A DNA stretch of 64,000 bases from contig NZ_BPUO01000006.1 in the NCBI RefSeq assembly GCF_022179805.1, positions 1-64,000 on the forward strand, written 5' to 3'. Origin of the DNA: Cupriavidus pauculus (GTDB lineage: Bacteria; Pseudomonadota; Gammaproteobacteria; Burkholderiales; Burkholderiaceae). The first letter of the stretch is position 1, and the number at the start of each line of letters is the position of its first letter. The position numbers were made by a program, and so were the translations under genes. The notes under the pieces are model-generated. The model made no database searches. It was not told the origin of the DNA and saw only the letters and a program-made list of their open reading frames with translations. This document shows, one piece after another, positions 43,393-51,826 of the stretch.

Positions 43393-43416
43393 TATCGGAA
43401 CCTTCGGAGCCCATAT

Positions 43417-43734
43417 ATGGAACACCTGATCCGTGTACAGAACGAATATGACCGCCAGATCCTGGTCTGGCTGCGCGGACGCATTGGTGATGCAGCGCTG
43501 GTATCGGCCGCCCGCCGGGTCACGGCGGATGGCAAAAAGCCTTATCTGTCAACGATTTGCCGCCTGCTCAAGATCCGCCCGCCGTCGCGCCGCAGCTTTG
43601 CCGACGAGGCACGCAAGACGCATCGTGCCGTCGGCGAACGCTATCTGGCCCAGATCCGCCAGATCCTGGCCAAGCCCGCCAGCGCACATGAAACGGCCGG
43701 GCACGAGCCCCGGCCGCAGGGCAACCTGTTCTAA
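43417..43734 (+). CDS. Orphan SOS-regulated small protein (105 aa)
   Basis: This 105-residue basic protein begins MEHLIRVQNEYDRQILVWLRGRIGD and is mostly predicted helical, with many Arg and Lys, no signal peptide and no membrane segment. GGAG lies eight bases before the ATG at 43417; an in-frame ATG at 43381 falls inside LexA box 2 and is less likely. I do not recognise a family. Two consensus LexA boxes directly upstream say it is part of the DNA-damage response. The basic, compact character could fit DNA or RNA binding or inhibition of a partner such as a division or replication protein; neither is shown. An AT-rich perfect palindrome follows 22 bases after the stop. Confidence 0.8.
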   Translation: MEHLIRVQNEYDRQILVWLRGRIGDAALVSAARRVTADGKKPYLSTICRLLKIRPPSRRSFADEARKTHRAVGERYLAQIRQILAKPASAHETAGHEPRPQGNLF

Positions 43735-43755
43735 GGGCACCCGATGACTTTCGAC

Positions 43756-43794
43756 TTTAGGCCAAATTATTGAAATCCAATAATTTGGCCTAAA
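43756..43794. terminator. AT-rich 17-bp perfect inverted repeat between convergent genes
   Basis: TTTAGGCCAAATTATTG (43756-43772) and CAATAATTTGGCCTAAA (43778-43794) pair perfectly around AAATC. Arms this long and AT-rich stand out in this genome. It lies between the SOS gene and the convergent ThDP-enzyme gene and could terminate both transcripts, though T-runs are short. A protein-binding site or remnant of a mobile element is possible. Confidence 0.5.
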
Positions 43795-43842
43795 ACAGCT
43801 TAGGATGCTTTATTAGCCACCCCACTCCACACCCTACTCGAC

Positions 43843-45519
43843 TTACTTCGGCAGTTCGCTCACCCGCATGGCCGGCGTGATCTGCAGCGGGTCGGTCACC
43901 AGTTCTAGCACGGCCGGCTTGCCCGCCTTCTGCGCCCGCTCGAAGGCCGCGGCAAAGTCCTCGGTCCGTTCCACGCGTTCCGCCCAGGCGCCGCACGCCT
44001 TGGCCATCTCGATGAAGTCCGGATTGACGATGGTCGTGCCGCTCTGGCGGCCCGGGTAGCGCTTCTCCTGGTGCATACGGATCGTGCCGTACATCCGGTT
44101 GTTCACGACGATCGTGATCAGGTTTACGCCGTGCGCGGCGGCCGTAGCGATTTCCTGCGGATACATCAGGAAGCAGCCGTCACCGGCAAAACAGACCACG
44201 GTCTTTTCGGGGTGGCGCAGCTTGGCGGCGATGCCGGCCGGCAGGCCGTAGCCCATCGCGCCGCAGGTGGGCGCCAGTTCCGTGCGCGGACGCTTGTACG
44301 CGTAGAACCGGTGCAGCCACACCGTGTAGTTGCCCGCGCCGTTCGACAGCATGGCGTCCTCGGGCAGCACCTGGTTCAGGTGTGCCATGGCGGCGGCCAT
44401 ATCCACGCCGGTCAGTTCCGCGTGCGGCTTCGGCGGCGTGACAAACGCTTCGTGATCGGCGCGTGCGCCGGCGGTCCAGTCCTTCCACGGCAGCGCGGCC
44501 GGCGCAGGCAGCGACGCCAGCATCGCGGCACTGGGTGCCACGCCCGCATGGATCGGCAGCGTGGCCTGGTAGACCCGGCCCAGCTCGAAGCTGTCGGCAT
44601 GGATATGCACGAGCTTCTGCGTGGGCGTCGGCACCTTCAGCATCGTGTAGCCATCGGTGGCGATATCGCCAAGACGCGTGCCAACGGCCACGATCAGGTC
44701 GGCGGTCTTCACGCGTTCGGCCAGCTTGGGGCTGACGCCAAGACTCAGGTGCCCCACGTAGTGCGGATCGCGGTTGTCGATCACGTCCTGGCGGCGGAAG
44801 GCGCAGGCCACCGGCAGATCCCACGCCTTGACGAACGCGGCGAAATCCTTGACCGCCTGGTCGGTCCAGTTGGCGCCGCCGGCAATCACCAGCGGGCGTT
44901 GCGCAGCCTGCAGCGCGGCGGCCAGCGCCTGAGCGTCCTCGGCGCGCGGCGCGGCGGCCACGGCGCGGTACGGTGCTGCATCGGTGCATTCCACCAGGCC
45001 ATCGAGCACGTCCTCGGGCAGTGCCAGCACCACCGGACCCGGCCGGCCCGACGTGGCCACCTGGAACGCGCGCGCCACCATTTCCGGAATCCGGGCAGGG
45101 TCGTCAATCTCGGCCGCCCACTTGGTCATCGTGCCGAACACCGCTGCGTAGTCCACTTCCTGGAACGCTTCCCGGCCCTTGTGCTCGCGTGCGATCTGGC
45201 CCACGAACAGGATCATCGGCGTGGAGTCCTGCTGGGCGATATGCACGCCGATGCTGCCGTGCGTGGCACCGGGGCCGCGCGTCACAAAGCAGATGCCGGG
45301 GCGGCCGGTCAGCTTGCCGTCGGCCTCGGCCATGTTGGCGGCCGCGCCTTCGTGCTTGCAGACCACCAGGTCGATGGCCGGCTCGTCATGCAAGGCGTCC
45401 AGCACGTCAAGAAAGCTCTCGCCGGGCACGCAGAAGATGCGGTCGGTGCCATGGATGCGCAGCTGGTCCACCAGTACGCGGCCGCCGGTGCGGGCCGCTT
45501 GAGTCGTGTTGGAGGTCAT
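43843..45519 (-). CDS. Thiamine-diphosphate-dependent enzyme, acetolactate-synthase-like
   Basis: This 558-residue enzyme has the three-domain layout of the acetolactate synthase/pyruvate oxidase superfamily. The N-terminal domain has the cofactor-activating Glu57 in CKHEGAAANMAEADGK, a central nucleotide-type domain follows (about 190-340), and the C-terminal ThDP-magnesium motif begins GDG at 446-448 and ends at VVNN. Glyoxylate carboligase, expected next to GarL and GarR, has Val in place of that Glu, so the Glu here argues against Gcl. It is divergent from a Bug-Ldh-GarL-GarR operon. A 2-oxo acid decarboxylase or carboligase using a product of that pathway is plausible. The Shine-Dalgarno is weak. 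Confidence 0.85.
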   Translation of the reverse strand: MTSNTTQAARTGGRVLVDQLRIHGTDRIFCVPGESFLDVLDALHDEPAIDLVVCKHEGAAANMAEADGKLTGRPGICFVTRGPGATHGSIGVHIAQQDSTPMILFVGQIAREHKGREAFQEVDYAAVFGTMTKWAAEIDDPARIPEMVARAFQVATSGRPGPVVLALPEDVLDGLVECTDAAPYRAVAAAPRAEDAQALAAALQAAQRPLVIAGGANWTDQAVKDFAAFVKAWDLPVACAFRRQDVIDNRDPHYVGHLSLGVSPKLAERVKTADLIVAVGTRLGDIATDGYTMLKVPTPTQKLVHIHADSFELGRVYQATLPIHAGVAPSAAMLASLPAPAALPWKDWTAGARADHEAFVTPPKPHAELTGVDMAAAMAHLNQVLPEDAMLSNGAGNYTVWLHRFYAYKRPRTELAPTCGAMGYGLPAGIAAKLRHPEKTVVCFAGDGCFLMYPQEIATAAAHGVNLITIVVNNRMYGTIRMHQEKRYPGRQSGTTIVNPDFIEMAKACGAWAERVERTEDFAAAFERAQKAGKPAVLELVTDPLQITPAMRVSELPK

Positions 45520-45591
45520 GTCGAGAAGTTGGGCGGTGATCGGAATGTCTGCGATTGTTCCGTTTGACGTGCGCGGCTGCGCGGCTTATCG

Positions 45592-45608
45592 TGCATTTCT
45601 GTTATGCA
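45592..45608. promoter_or_regulatory. TGCAT-N7-ATGCA, LysR-type T-N11-A box
   Basis: TGCAT (45592-45596) and ATGCA (45604-45608) give a 5-7-5 inverted repeat containing the T-N11-A signature of LysR sites. It lies in the 248-bp region between the divergent ThDP-enzyme and Bug genes. The LysR encoded at 49610, at the end of the same cluster, is the natural candidate. Confidence 0.4.
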
Positions 45609-45767
45609 AATTCCGCAAGTCGCCATGCATCGGGTGCGTGTAGATTGGCGAACGGGCGCAGTACAAGACGCCCGCCTGACGAGGCTTCTGGCCAAATCCG
45701 TCAGGCAGAACCCGAGCGTAGCACCAGGAACGTCACACAAGAGCGTTCGCGCAACAGGAGACATGAC

Positions 45768-46760
45768 ATGAATTTTTCCCATCGCCTGGTCCGGCCGATG
45801 CTGGCCGTCCTTTGTACCGGATGCATGGCCCTGGCCTTGCCGGCCAGCGCCCAGACCGATCACTACCCGTCCAAGCCCATCACCTACGTGGTGCCGTTTG
45901 CCGCCGGGGGTACGACCGACCTGCTGGGCCGGCTGATCGGCCAGAAGCTGTCGCAGACGCTGGGCCAGTCGGTGGTGGTGGAAAACCGCGCGGGGGCCGG
46001 CGGCAACATCGGCTCCGACTACGTGGCCAAGGCCCCGGCCGACGGCTACACGCTGCTGGGCGGCACCATCAGCTCGCACTCGATCAACGTGAGCCTGTAC
46101 CCGAAGATGCCGTATGACCCGATCAAGAACTTCCAGCCCATCACGCTGATCGGCACGCTGCCCAATGTGCTGGTGGTCAACGCCAGCAGCCCGTGGAAGA
46201 GCGTGCAGGACGTGATCGCGGCGGCCAAGGCCAAGCCGGGCACCGTCAACTTCGGGTCGTCGGGCAATGGCACGTCGCAGCACCTGGCGGCCGAGCTGTT
46301 CGCCAACATGGCCGGCCTGCGCATGACCCACGTGCCGTACAAGGGCAGCAGCCAGGCCGTGCAGGCGCTGCTGGGCAGCCAGGTGGACCTGGTGTTCGAA
46401 AACAGCGTGGCGGCCATGCCGATGATCCAGTCCGGCAAGTTCCGCGCGCTGGCCACCACGGGCGCCAAACGCGCCGCCGAACTGCCCGATGTGCCGACCA
46501 TGGCGGAATCGGGCCTGAACGGCTACGAGATCGTGTCGTGGCAGGCCATCTTCGCGCCGGCCGGCACGCCCAAGCCCATCGTCGACAAGCTGTCGACCGA
46601 GATCGGCAAGATCATCCGCCAGCCCGAAGTGCGCGCCAAGCTGGCATCGATGGGCGTGGAGCCGTCGGGCGCCGGCCCGGCCGAACTGGCCGCGTTCCAG
46701 AAAAGCGAAGTCGCCAAATGGGCGAACCTGATCAAAGTGGCCAATATTCACCTGGAGTAA
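45768..46760 (+). CDS. Bug-family tripartite tricarboxylate transporter receptor
   Basis: This 330-residue protein is the third Bug receptor in the window. The signal peptide ends near LPASA-Q, and the mature part shows YPSKPITYVVPFAAGGTTD, VVENRAGAGGNIG and ADGYTLL. AGGAG lies seven bases before the ATG. It heads a rightward operon with an Ldh-family dehydrogenase (two bases away), a GarL-type aldolase, a GarR-type reductase and a LysR, so its ligand is probably a sugar acid or hydroxy-dicarboxylate. Confidence 0.93.
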   Translation: MNFSHRLVRPMLAVLCTGCMALALPASAQTDHYPSKPITYVVPFAAGGTTDLLGRLIGQKLSQTLGQSVVVENRAGAGGNIGSDYVAKAPADGYTLLGGTISSHSINVSLYPKMPYDPIKNFQPITLIGTLPNVLVVNASSPWKSVQDVIAAAKAKPGTVNFGSSGNGTSQHLAAELFANMAGLRMTHVPYKGSSQAVQALLGSQVDLVFENSVAAMPMIQSGKFRALATTGAKRAAELPDVPTMAESGLNGYEIVSWQAIFAPAGTPKPIVDKLSTEIGKIIRQPEVRAKLASMGVEPSGAGPAELAAFQKSEVAKWANLIKVANIHLE

Positions 46761-46762
46761 GC

Positions 46763-47857
46763 ATGAGCGACCATCGCATTCCCACCGCCGGCCTGCATCG
46801 ATGGGTGGTGGACCTCTGGCTGGCGGCGGGCTCCGATGCCCGCGAGGCCAGGCTGACCGCCGATCACCTGGTGGGTGCCAACCTGTCCGGCCACGATTCG
46901 CATGGCGTGGGCATGATTCCTAAGTACGTGATGTCGTGGCAGGCCGACCAGCTCCAGTTGAACCAGCAGGTCAGCGTGGTGCATGAGTCGGGCGGCATCC
47001 TGAGCCTTGACGGCAACCGCGGCATGGGTCAGGCCGTGACCGAGCAGGCCATGGGTATGGCCATCGAACGCGCCCGCGAACATGGCGTCTGCGTGCTGGG
47101 TTTGCGCCGGTCACACCATCTGGGCCGCGTCGGCCACTGGGCCGAGCAGGCCACGGCGGCCGGCATGATCTCGATCCACTTCGTCAACGTGCTGTCCAAG
47201 CCCATCGTGGCGCCGCATGGCGGCTACGATCCGCGCTTTGGCACCAATCCGTTCACGATTGGCGTGCCGGTGGCCGGCCAGCCGCCGCTGGTGCTGGACT
47301 TTGCCACCAGCGCCATCGCGCTGGGCAAGGTGCGCGTGGCCAACAACAAGGGCGTGCCGGTGCCGCCGGGCTGCCTGATGGACCCGCACGGCCTGCCCAC
47401 CGAAGACCCCGCCGTCATGTTCCCGCCGCCCGGCACGCCGCAGGGCGCGCTGCGCACGTTCGGCGAGCACAAGGGCTACGTGCTGGCGGTGATGTGCGAA
47501 CTGCTGGGCGCCGCCGTGACCGGCGGCCATACCATCCGCCCCGAGACGCTCACGCACGAGCACGCGGTGTGGAACAACATGCTGGCCATCGTGTTCGATC
47601 CGGCGCGGCTGGGCAGCAGCACCACGTTTGGCCACGAGGTGGAATCGTTCGTCGAATGGATGAAGGCATCGCGCCTGCAGCCGGGCAACGACCAGATCCG
47701 CCTGCCCGGCGATCCGGAACGCGCATGGCGCCGTGCCCGCGCCGAATTCATTCCCGTGGATACCGGCACGCTGGCCCAACTGGACGACGCCGCCGCGCGC
47801 GTGCTGCAGGCCAGCGGCAAATCCCCGGGCCCGCTTTCCGCGCTGGCACTCGACTGA
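46763..47857 (+). CDS. Ldh-family (malate/L-lactate-type) NAD(P)-dependent oxidoreductase
   Basis: This 364-residue enzyme belongs to the non-Rossmann malate/lactate/ureidoglycolate dehydrogenase family (Ldh_2). The active-site segment GHDSHGVGMIPKYV near residue 45 and the later LRRSHHLGRVGHWAEQA and FGTNPFTIGVP are family hallmarks. It oxidises or reduces a 2-hydroxy acid. GGAG sits at the end of the Bug gene, so translation is coupled. In this operon it probably acts on the imported hydroxy acid or on an intermediate before aldol cleavage; the exact substrate is not known. Confidence 0.9.
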   Translation: MSDHRIPTAGLHRWVVDLWLAAGSDAREARLTADHLVGANLSGHDSHGVGMIPKYVMSWQADQLQLNQQVSVVHESGGILSLDGNRGMGQAVTEQAMGMAIERAREHGVCVLGLRRSHHLGRVGHWAEQATAAGMISIHFVNVLSKPIVAPHGGYDPRFGTNPFTIGVPVAGQPPLVLDFATSAIALGKVRVANNKGVPVPPGCLMDPHGLPTEDPAVMFPPPGTPQGALRTFGEHKGYVLAVMCELLGAAVTGGHTIRPETLTHEHAVWNNMLAIVFDPARLGSSTTFGHEVESFVEWMKASRLQPGNDQIRLPGDPERAWRRARAEFIPVDTGTLAQLDDAAARVLQASGKSPGPLSALALD

Positions 47858-47881
47858 CCCGGCAGACAAGGAGCATTGACG

Positions 47882-48673
47882 ATGACCACCACCCCTCACC
47901 TGCCGCAGATCAGTTCGCTGCCCAACAAGTTCCGCGCCGACGTGCTCGCACGCAAGCGGCTGATCGGGCTGTGGAGTTCACTGGGCCAGCCGGTGACCAG
48001 CGAGATCGTCGGCCTGGCCGGCTTCGACTGGCTGCTGCTCGACGGCGAGCATTCGCCCAACGACGTGCTGACCTTCGCGCCGCAACTGATGGCGCTCAAG
48101 GACAGCACCAGCGCGGCCGTGGTGCGCCCGCCCTGGAATGATCCGGTGATGCTCAAGCGGCTGCTCGACATCGGCTTCTACAACTTCCTGATTCCGTTCG
48201 TGGAATCGGCCGAGGAAGCGCGCCGCGCGGTGCGGGCCACGCGCTATCCGCCCGATGGCATCCGTGGCGTATCGGGCGTGCAGCGGCAGAACCGCTATGG
48301 CACGGTGCCCGACTTCTTCAAGACCATCAACGACAACGTCTGCGTGCTGGTGCAGATTGAAAGCCGCAAGGGCGTGGAAGCCATCGACGCGATCTGCGCC
48401 GAACCCGGCGTGGACGGCATCTTCATCGGCCCGAACGACCTGGCTGCCGCGTACGGCCACCTGGGCAACCCGAACCATCCGGACGTACAGGCCGCCGTGA
48501 AGCAGATCTACGACGCGGCCAATCGCGCCGGCAAGGCCATCGGCACGCTGACGCCGGTGGAAGCCGATGCGCGGCGTTACCTGGACATGGGCGCGCATTT
48601 CGTGGCCGTGGGCCTGGATCACGTATTGTTGCGCGACGCGGCCCGCGCGCTGCGCGAGCGCTTTGCATCCTGA
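47882..48673 (+). CDS. garL: HpcH/HpaI-family aldolase (GarL-like)
   Basis: This 263-residue class II aldolase has a TIM barrel. Metal and substrate signatures visible are [34 protein letters not shown] and [16 protein letters not shown]. GarL cleaves 5-keto-4-deoxy-D-glucarate to pyruvate and tartronate semialdehyde; HpaI and related enzymes cleave other 4-hydroxy-2-oxo acids. The following GarR-type gene would consume tartronate semialdehyde, which favours the GarL reading. ATG 47882 is taken because AAGGAG lies eight bases upstream. Confidence 0.85.
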   Translation: MTTTPHLPQISSLPNKFRADVLARKRLIGLWSSLGQPVTSEIVGLAGFDWLLLDGEHSPNDVLTFAPQLMALKDSTSAAVVRPPWNDPVMLKRLLDIGFYNFLIPFVESAEEARRAVRATRYPPDGIRGVSGVQRQNRYGTVPDFFKTINDNVCVLVQIESRKGVEAIDAICAEPGVDGIFIGPNDLAAAYGHLGNPNHPDVQAAVKQIYDAANRAGKAIGTLTPVEADARRYLDMGAHFVAVGLDHVLLRDAARALRERFAS

Positions 48674-48702
48674 AGCCAACCCATTTCGACAGTGAGAAAA
48701 CA

Positions 48703-49602
48703 ATGAGCAAGATCGGATTCATCGGACTCGGCGTCATGGGCAAGCCCATGGCGGAACACCTGCTGGCCGGCGGCCACACCGTGCATGCGCACACGCGCAG
48801 CGGCGTGCCGCAGGACCTGCAGGCCAAGGGCATGCAGTCGTGCGCCAGCGCCACCGAAGTGGCAAAGCAGGCCGATATCGTCTTCCTGATGCTGCCCGAC
48901 ACGCCCGACGTGGCGCGCGTACTGTTCGGCGAGAACGGCGTGGCCGAAGGGCTGAGCAGCGGCAAGATCGTGGTGGACATGAGCTCGATCTCGCCGATCG
49001 AGACGCGCGAATTCGCCGCGAAGATCGAAAAGCTCGGCTGCGACTACGTGGACGCACCGGTGTCTGGCGGCGAAGTCGGCGCCAAGGCCGCCACGCTGTC
49101 GATCATGGCCGGCGGCAAGCAGGACGTCTTTGACAAGGTGCTGCCGCTGCTGCAACTGATGGGCAAGAACATCACGCTGGTGGGCAACGCCGGCGACGGT
49201 CAGGTGGCCAAGGTGGCCAACCAGGTGATCGTGGCGCTGACCATCGAGGCCGTGAGCGAGGCGCTGGTGCTGGCCGCCAAGGCCGGCGCCGACCCGGCGC
49301 GCGTGCGCCAGGCGCTGATGGGCGGCTTTGCCAGCTCGAAGATCCTGGAGGTGCACGGCGAACGCATGATCAAGCGCACGTTCAACCCGGGCTTCCGCAT
49401 CGAACTGCACCAGAAGGACCTGAACCTGGCGCTGTCCACGGCCAAGCAACTCGGCCTCGGGATGCCCAACACGGCGTCGACGCAGCAACTGTTCAACGTC
49501 TGTGTGGCCCAGGGCGGCGCGGGCTGGGACCATTCGGGCCTGGTCAAGGCGATCGAGCACCTGTCGTCGTTCGCCATTGGCGACACGCCGAAATCGGCAT
49601 GA
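48703..49602 (+). CDS. garR: 2-hydroxy-3-oxopropionate (tartronate semialdehyde) reductase-like
   Basis: This 299-residue protein belongs to the beta-hydroxyacid dehydrogenase family. The N-terminal Rossmann motif GFIGLGVMGKPMA, the substrate-binding DAPVSGGEVGAK, and the catalytic-lysine region GDGQVAKVANQVIVA are all present. GarR reduces tartronate semialdehyde to D-glycerate; 3-hydroxyisobutyrate dehydrogenases look similar. Placement right after a GarL-like aldolase supports GarR. The Shine-Dalgarno GTGAG is weak. It ends seven bases before the LysR start. Confidence 0.88.
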   Translation: MSKIGFIGLGVMGKPMAEHLLAGGHTVHAHTRSGVPQDLQAKGMQSCASATEVAKQADIVFLMLPDTPDVARVLFGENGVAEGLSSGKIVVDMSSISPIETREFAAKIEKLGCDYVDAPVSGGEVGAKAATLSIMAGGKQDVFDKVLPLLQLMGKNITLVGNAGDGQVAKVANQVIVALTIEAVSEALVLAAKAGADPARVRQALMGGFASSKILEVHGERMIKRTFNPGFRIELHQKDLNLALSTAKQLGLGMPNTASTQQLFNVCVAQGGAGWDHSGLVKAIEHLSSFAIGDTPKSA

Positions 49603-49609
49603 TGCTGGG

Positions 49610-50548
49610 ATGACAGCTGCGCTGAATTCCGACGATCTGGCGTGCTTTGTCTGCGTGGCCAACACGCAGAGCATCTCGCGCGCCGCGCTGGAACTGGGCG
49701 CGGACCAGTCGACGGTCAGCCGCCAGATCGCGCGGCTGGAAGCAGCGCTGGACACCCGGCTGTTCCATCGCAGCGGACGCGGCGTAGTGCTGACCGAAGC
49801 CGGCACCACGCTGCTGGGCTACGCGCGCCAGGTGGCCGCCACGATGGTTGAGGCGCGCGCCGCGGTGCGGGCATCGGCCGCGCAGGGCCCGGCGCAACTG
49901 GTGATCGCCGCGCAGCCCACCATCGCCAACACGGCGTTCGCGGCCATCGGCACCGCACTCAAGGCACGCTTTCCGGCTACGAAGATCCGCTTCGTCGAAG
50001 GGCTGGCCAACCCGGTGCTGGCATGGCTGGCAGCCGGCGACATCGACGTCGCCCTGCTCTACCTGCCGGAACAGCAAGGCGCGCTCAAGGTGGATGTGCT
50101 GCTGGAAGAAGATCTGACGCTGGTTACGCCCACGTCATGGAGCCATCTCGGCCCCACGTTCCAGGTGCGGCGCCTGGGCGAAGTACCGCTGATCCTGCCC
50201 AGTACCTCGCACGGGCTGCGCCTGCTGGCCGAATCGCTGGCCACGCGCGTGGGTACCACGCTGAACATGGCGATGGAATGCGATGCGTCGAACACGGTGG
50301 CAATGCGGCTGGTGGAAGACGGCTGCGGTGCGACGCTGCTGCCGTTTGCGGCAGTGGCCGAGCGCGTGGCGCAGGGCCGGCTGCATTCGGCCCGGCTGGT
50401 GGATCCGGTAGTGACGCGTCAGGTGGCGATGACCACGGCGCGCAATCGTCCGGTGGTGCCCGAGTTGTGGGACATCATGCAGACGGTAAGGCAGTCAGTG
50501 AGGAATATCGTGATGTCGGGGGCCTGGCCGGGGGCGCGGTTGGTTTGA
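49610..50548 (+). CDS. LysR-type transcriptional regulator of the sugar-acid operon
   Basis: This 312-residue LysR protein has the HTH LNSDDLACFVCVANTQSISRAALELGADQSTVSRQIARLE and an effector domain containing AQPTIANTAFAAIGTALKARFP. It starts seven bases after the GarR stop and is the last gene of the Bug-Ldh-GarL-GarR operon, so it is co-transcribed with its likely targets. A CCCCTCTCCC palindrome follows at 50563. Confidence 0.9.
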   Translation: MTAALNSDDLACFVCVANTQSISRAALELGADQSTVSRQIARLEAALDTRLFHRSGRGVVLTEAGTTLLGYARQVAATMVEARAAVRASAAQGPAQLVIAAQPTIANTAFAAIGTALKARFPATKIRFVEGLANPVLAWLAAGDIDVALLYLPEQQGALKVDVLLEEDLTLVTPTSWSHLGPTFQVRRLGEVPLILPSTSHGLRLLAESLATRVGTTLNMAMECDASNTVAMRLVEDGCGATLLPFAAVAERVAQGRLHSARLVDPVVTRQVAMTTARNRPVVPELWDIMQTVRQSVRNIVMSGAWPGARLV

Positions 50549-50562
50549 GTTTTTTGGGGGGT

Positions 50563-50595
50563 GCTCCCCTCTCCCACAACGTGGGAGAGGGGAGC
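50563..50595. repeat. CCCCTCTCCC palindrome copy 5 between convergent genes
   Basis: GCTCCCCTCTCCCAC (50563-50577) and GTGGGAGAGGGGAGC (50581-50595) are perfect 15-bp arms around AAC. It lies 15 bases after the LysR stop, is preceded by TTTTTT and followed by AAAAAA. That gives U-runs downstream of the stem on both strands, so this copy is a good bidirectional intrinsic terminator. Confidence 0.8.
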
Positions 50596-50620
50596 AAAAA
50601 ACAAGACGAATCAGAACCGC

Positions 50621-50983
50621 TTACTTCGTCGTCCCGCCCTGCATTTCCGCCTTGGCCGTTGCGTCAGCCGCCTTCTTGGCGTCCGTACGTTCCGTCTTGG
50701 CGGCGTTCACGTCCTGCTTGTACGTGCCCTTGGCCGCGGCCTTCTCGGCCTTGTACTGGTCGTTGGCGGCCTTGCGGGCCTCGCGGCGTTCCACGAGCGG
50801 GTCCTTCGGCGGCTGGATCTGGACCGTGCCCGGCGGCACAGCAGTCGATGTCGGGGCCGGTGCGGTCGCCATCGGGGCCGGGGCCGGCGCGGTCGTGGTC
50901 TGGGCAAAGGCGGTGACAGAGATCATGCCGGCTGCCAGTGCGCCAATCAGCGAAGTGGTACGAATGATTTTTTGCTTGGACAT
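50621..50983 (-). CDS. Small exported Ala/Lys/Pro-rich protein
   Basis: This 120-residue protein has a signal peptide (TTSLIGALAAGMISVTAFA-Q), a Pro/Ala/Thr-rich linker (about 28-58) and a charged helical tail rich in K, A, E and R (about 60-115). GAGAGG precedes the ATG. It is likely periplasmic. Proteins of this composition are frequent and poorly understood in Burkholderiales; no domain is recognised. Confidence 0.7.
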   Translation of the reverse strand: MSKQKIIRTTSLIGALAAGMISVTAFAQTTTAPAPAPMATAPAPTSTAVPPGTVQIQPPKDPLVERREARKAANDQYKAEKAAAKGTYKQDVNAAKTERTDAKKAADATAKAEMQGGTTK

Positions 50984-51234
50984 ATGAGACCTCTCAGGTG
51001 GTTGTCATAAAGAGAAAAACGGGTGCGTTGTTTCCCACCGCGTGCCCAGTTTAGGGTTCACATGGTGGCCTGCGTGCCGCATTCACACATCTCCTTACAA
51101 AAACTCGCGGACGCTGACAGACAGCGACTGACAACACCACAGTTTTTGACGATTCTGGCGTTTCCCGACGCTTGATCGATGCCCATGCGTCGCCCACACT
51201 GAACCCCATCGACCAACGATTCGAGGGGGTTGCC

Positions 51235-51720
51235 ATGCATCTCGAAGGCTCGTGCCAATGCGGCGCCGTGCAGTTCAGCCTGGAGTCCGATTCGCCCTAC
51301 CCGTACATGCGTTGCCACTGTTCGATCTGCCGCAAGACCGGTGGCAGCGGTGGCTACGGCATCAACCTCGGTGGCGATGCCCACACGCTGCGCGTAGCCG
51401 GCCAGCAGCACGTGGCACACTTTCATGCGGTGATGCGCGAACCGGGCAGGAAGCCTGTGCGATCGAAGGGATACCGGCACTTCTGCAAGCTCTGCGGCAG
51501 CCCGCTCTGGATGTGGGACCCGCGCTGGCCAGACCTCGTGCATCCGTATGCGGGTGCCATCGACACGCCGCTGCCCCGGCCGCCGGAGGTGGTGGAAGCC
51601 GGCATGGACTACGTGGCGCCGTGGGTGGAGGTGCCGAGCGGCAAGGGTCATCGCCGCGTGGGCACCTGGCCGGAAGAATCGCTGCACGAATGGCATGCCC
51701 GGCGCGGCCTGCTGCGCTAA
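51235..51720 (+). CDS. GFA-family (glutathione-dependent formaldehyde-activating-like) zinc protein
   Basis: This 161-residue protein has the family's zinc-binding cysteines: GSCQCGAVQF near the start, RCHCSICRKTGG at about 33, and FCKLCGSPLW near 89. The GFA fold binds two zinc ions; most members have no proven activity beyond S-hydroxymethylglutathione-related chemistry. GAGGGGG lies before the ATG at 51235. It stands alone, upstream of a PQQ-type dehydrogenase. Confidence 0.88.
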   Translation: MHLEGSCQCGAVQFSLESDSPYPYMRCHCSICRKTGGSGGYGINLGGDAHTLRVAGQQHVAHFHAVMREPGRKPVRSKGYRHFCKLCGSPLWMWDPRWPDLVHPYAGAIDTPLPRPPEVVEAGMDYVAPWVEVPSGKGHRRVGTWPEESLHEWHARRGLLR

Positions 51721-51826
51721 TCGGACGGCCTCCGACATGGCCTTGCACCGGCGCTGACAGACTTCGCGCCAGTGCCCTCCTATGCTCGAAGCAATCAAGG
51801 AAAAACACAGGCACGGGAGCTCCACG

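Noticed and set aside
43381..43416. ATG at 43381 as the start of the SOS gene
   Set aside because: The codon lies within the second LexA box and has no ribosome-binding site; ATG 43417 has GGAG eight bases upstream.
43843..45519. Calling the ThDP enzyme glyoxylate carboligase from its GarL/GarR context
   Set aside because: Glyoxylate carboligase replaces the cofactor-activating Glu by Val, whereas this protein keeps Glu57.
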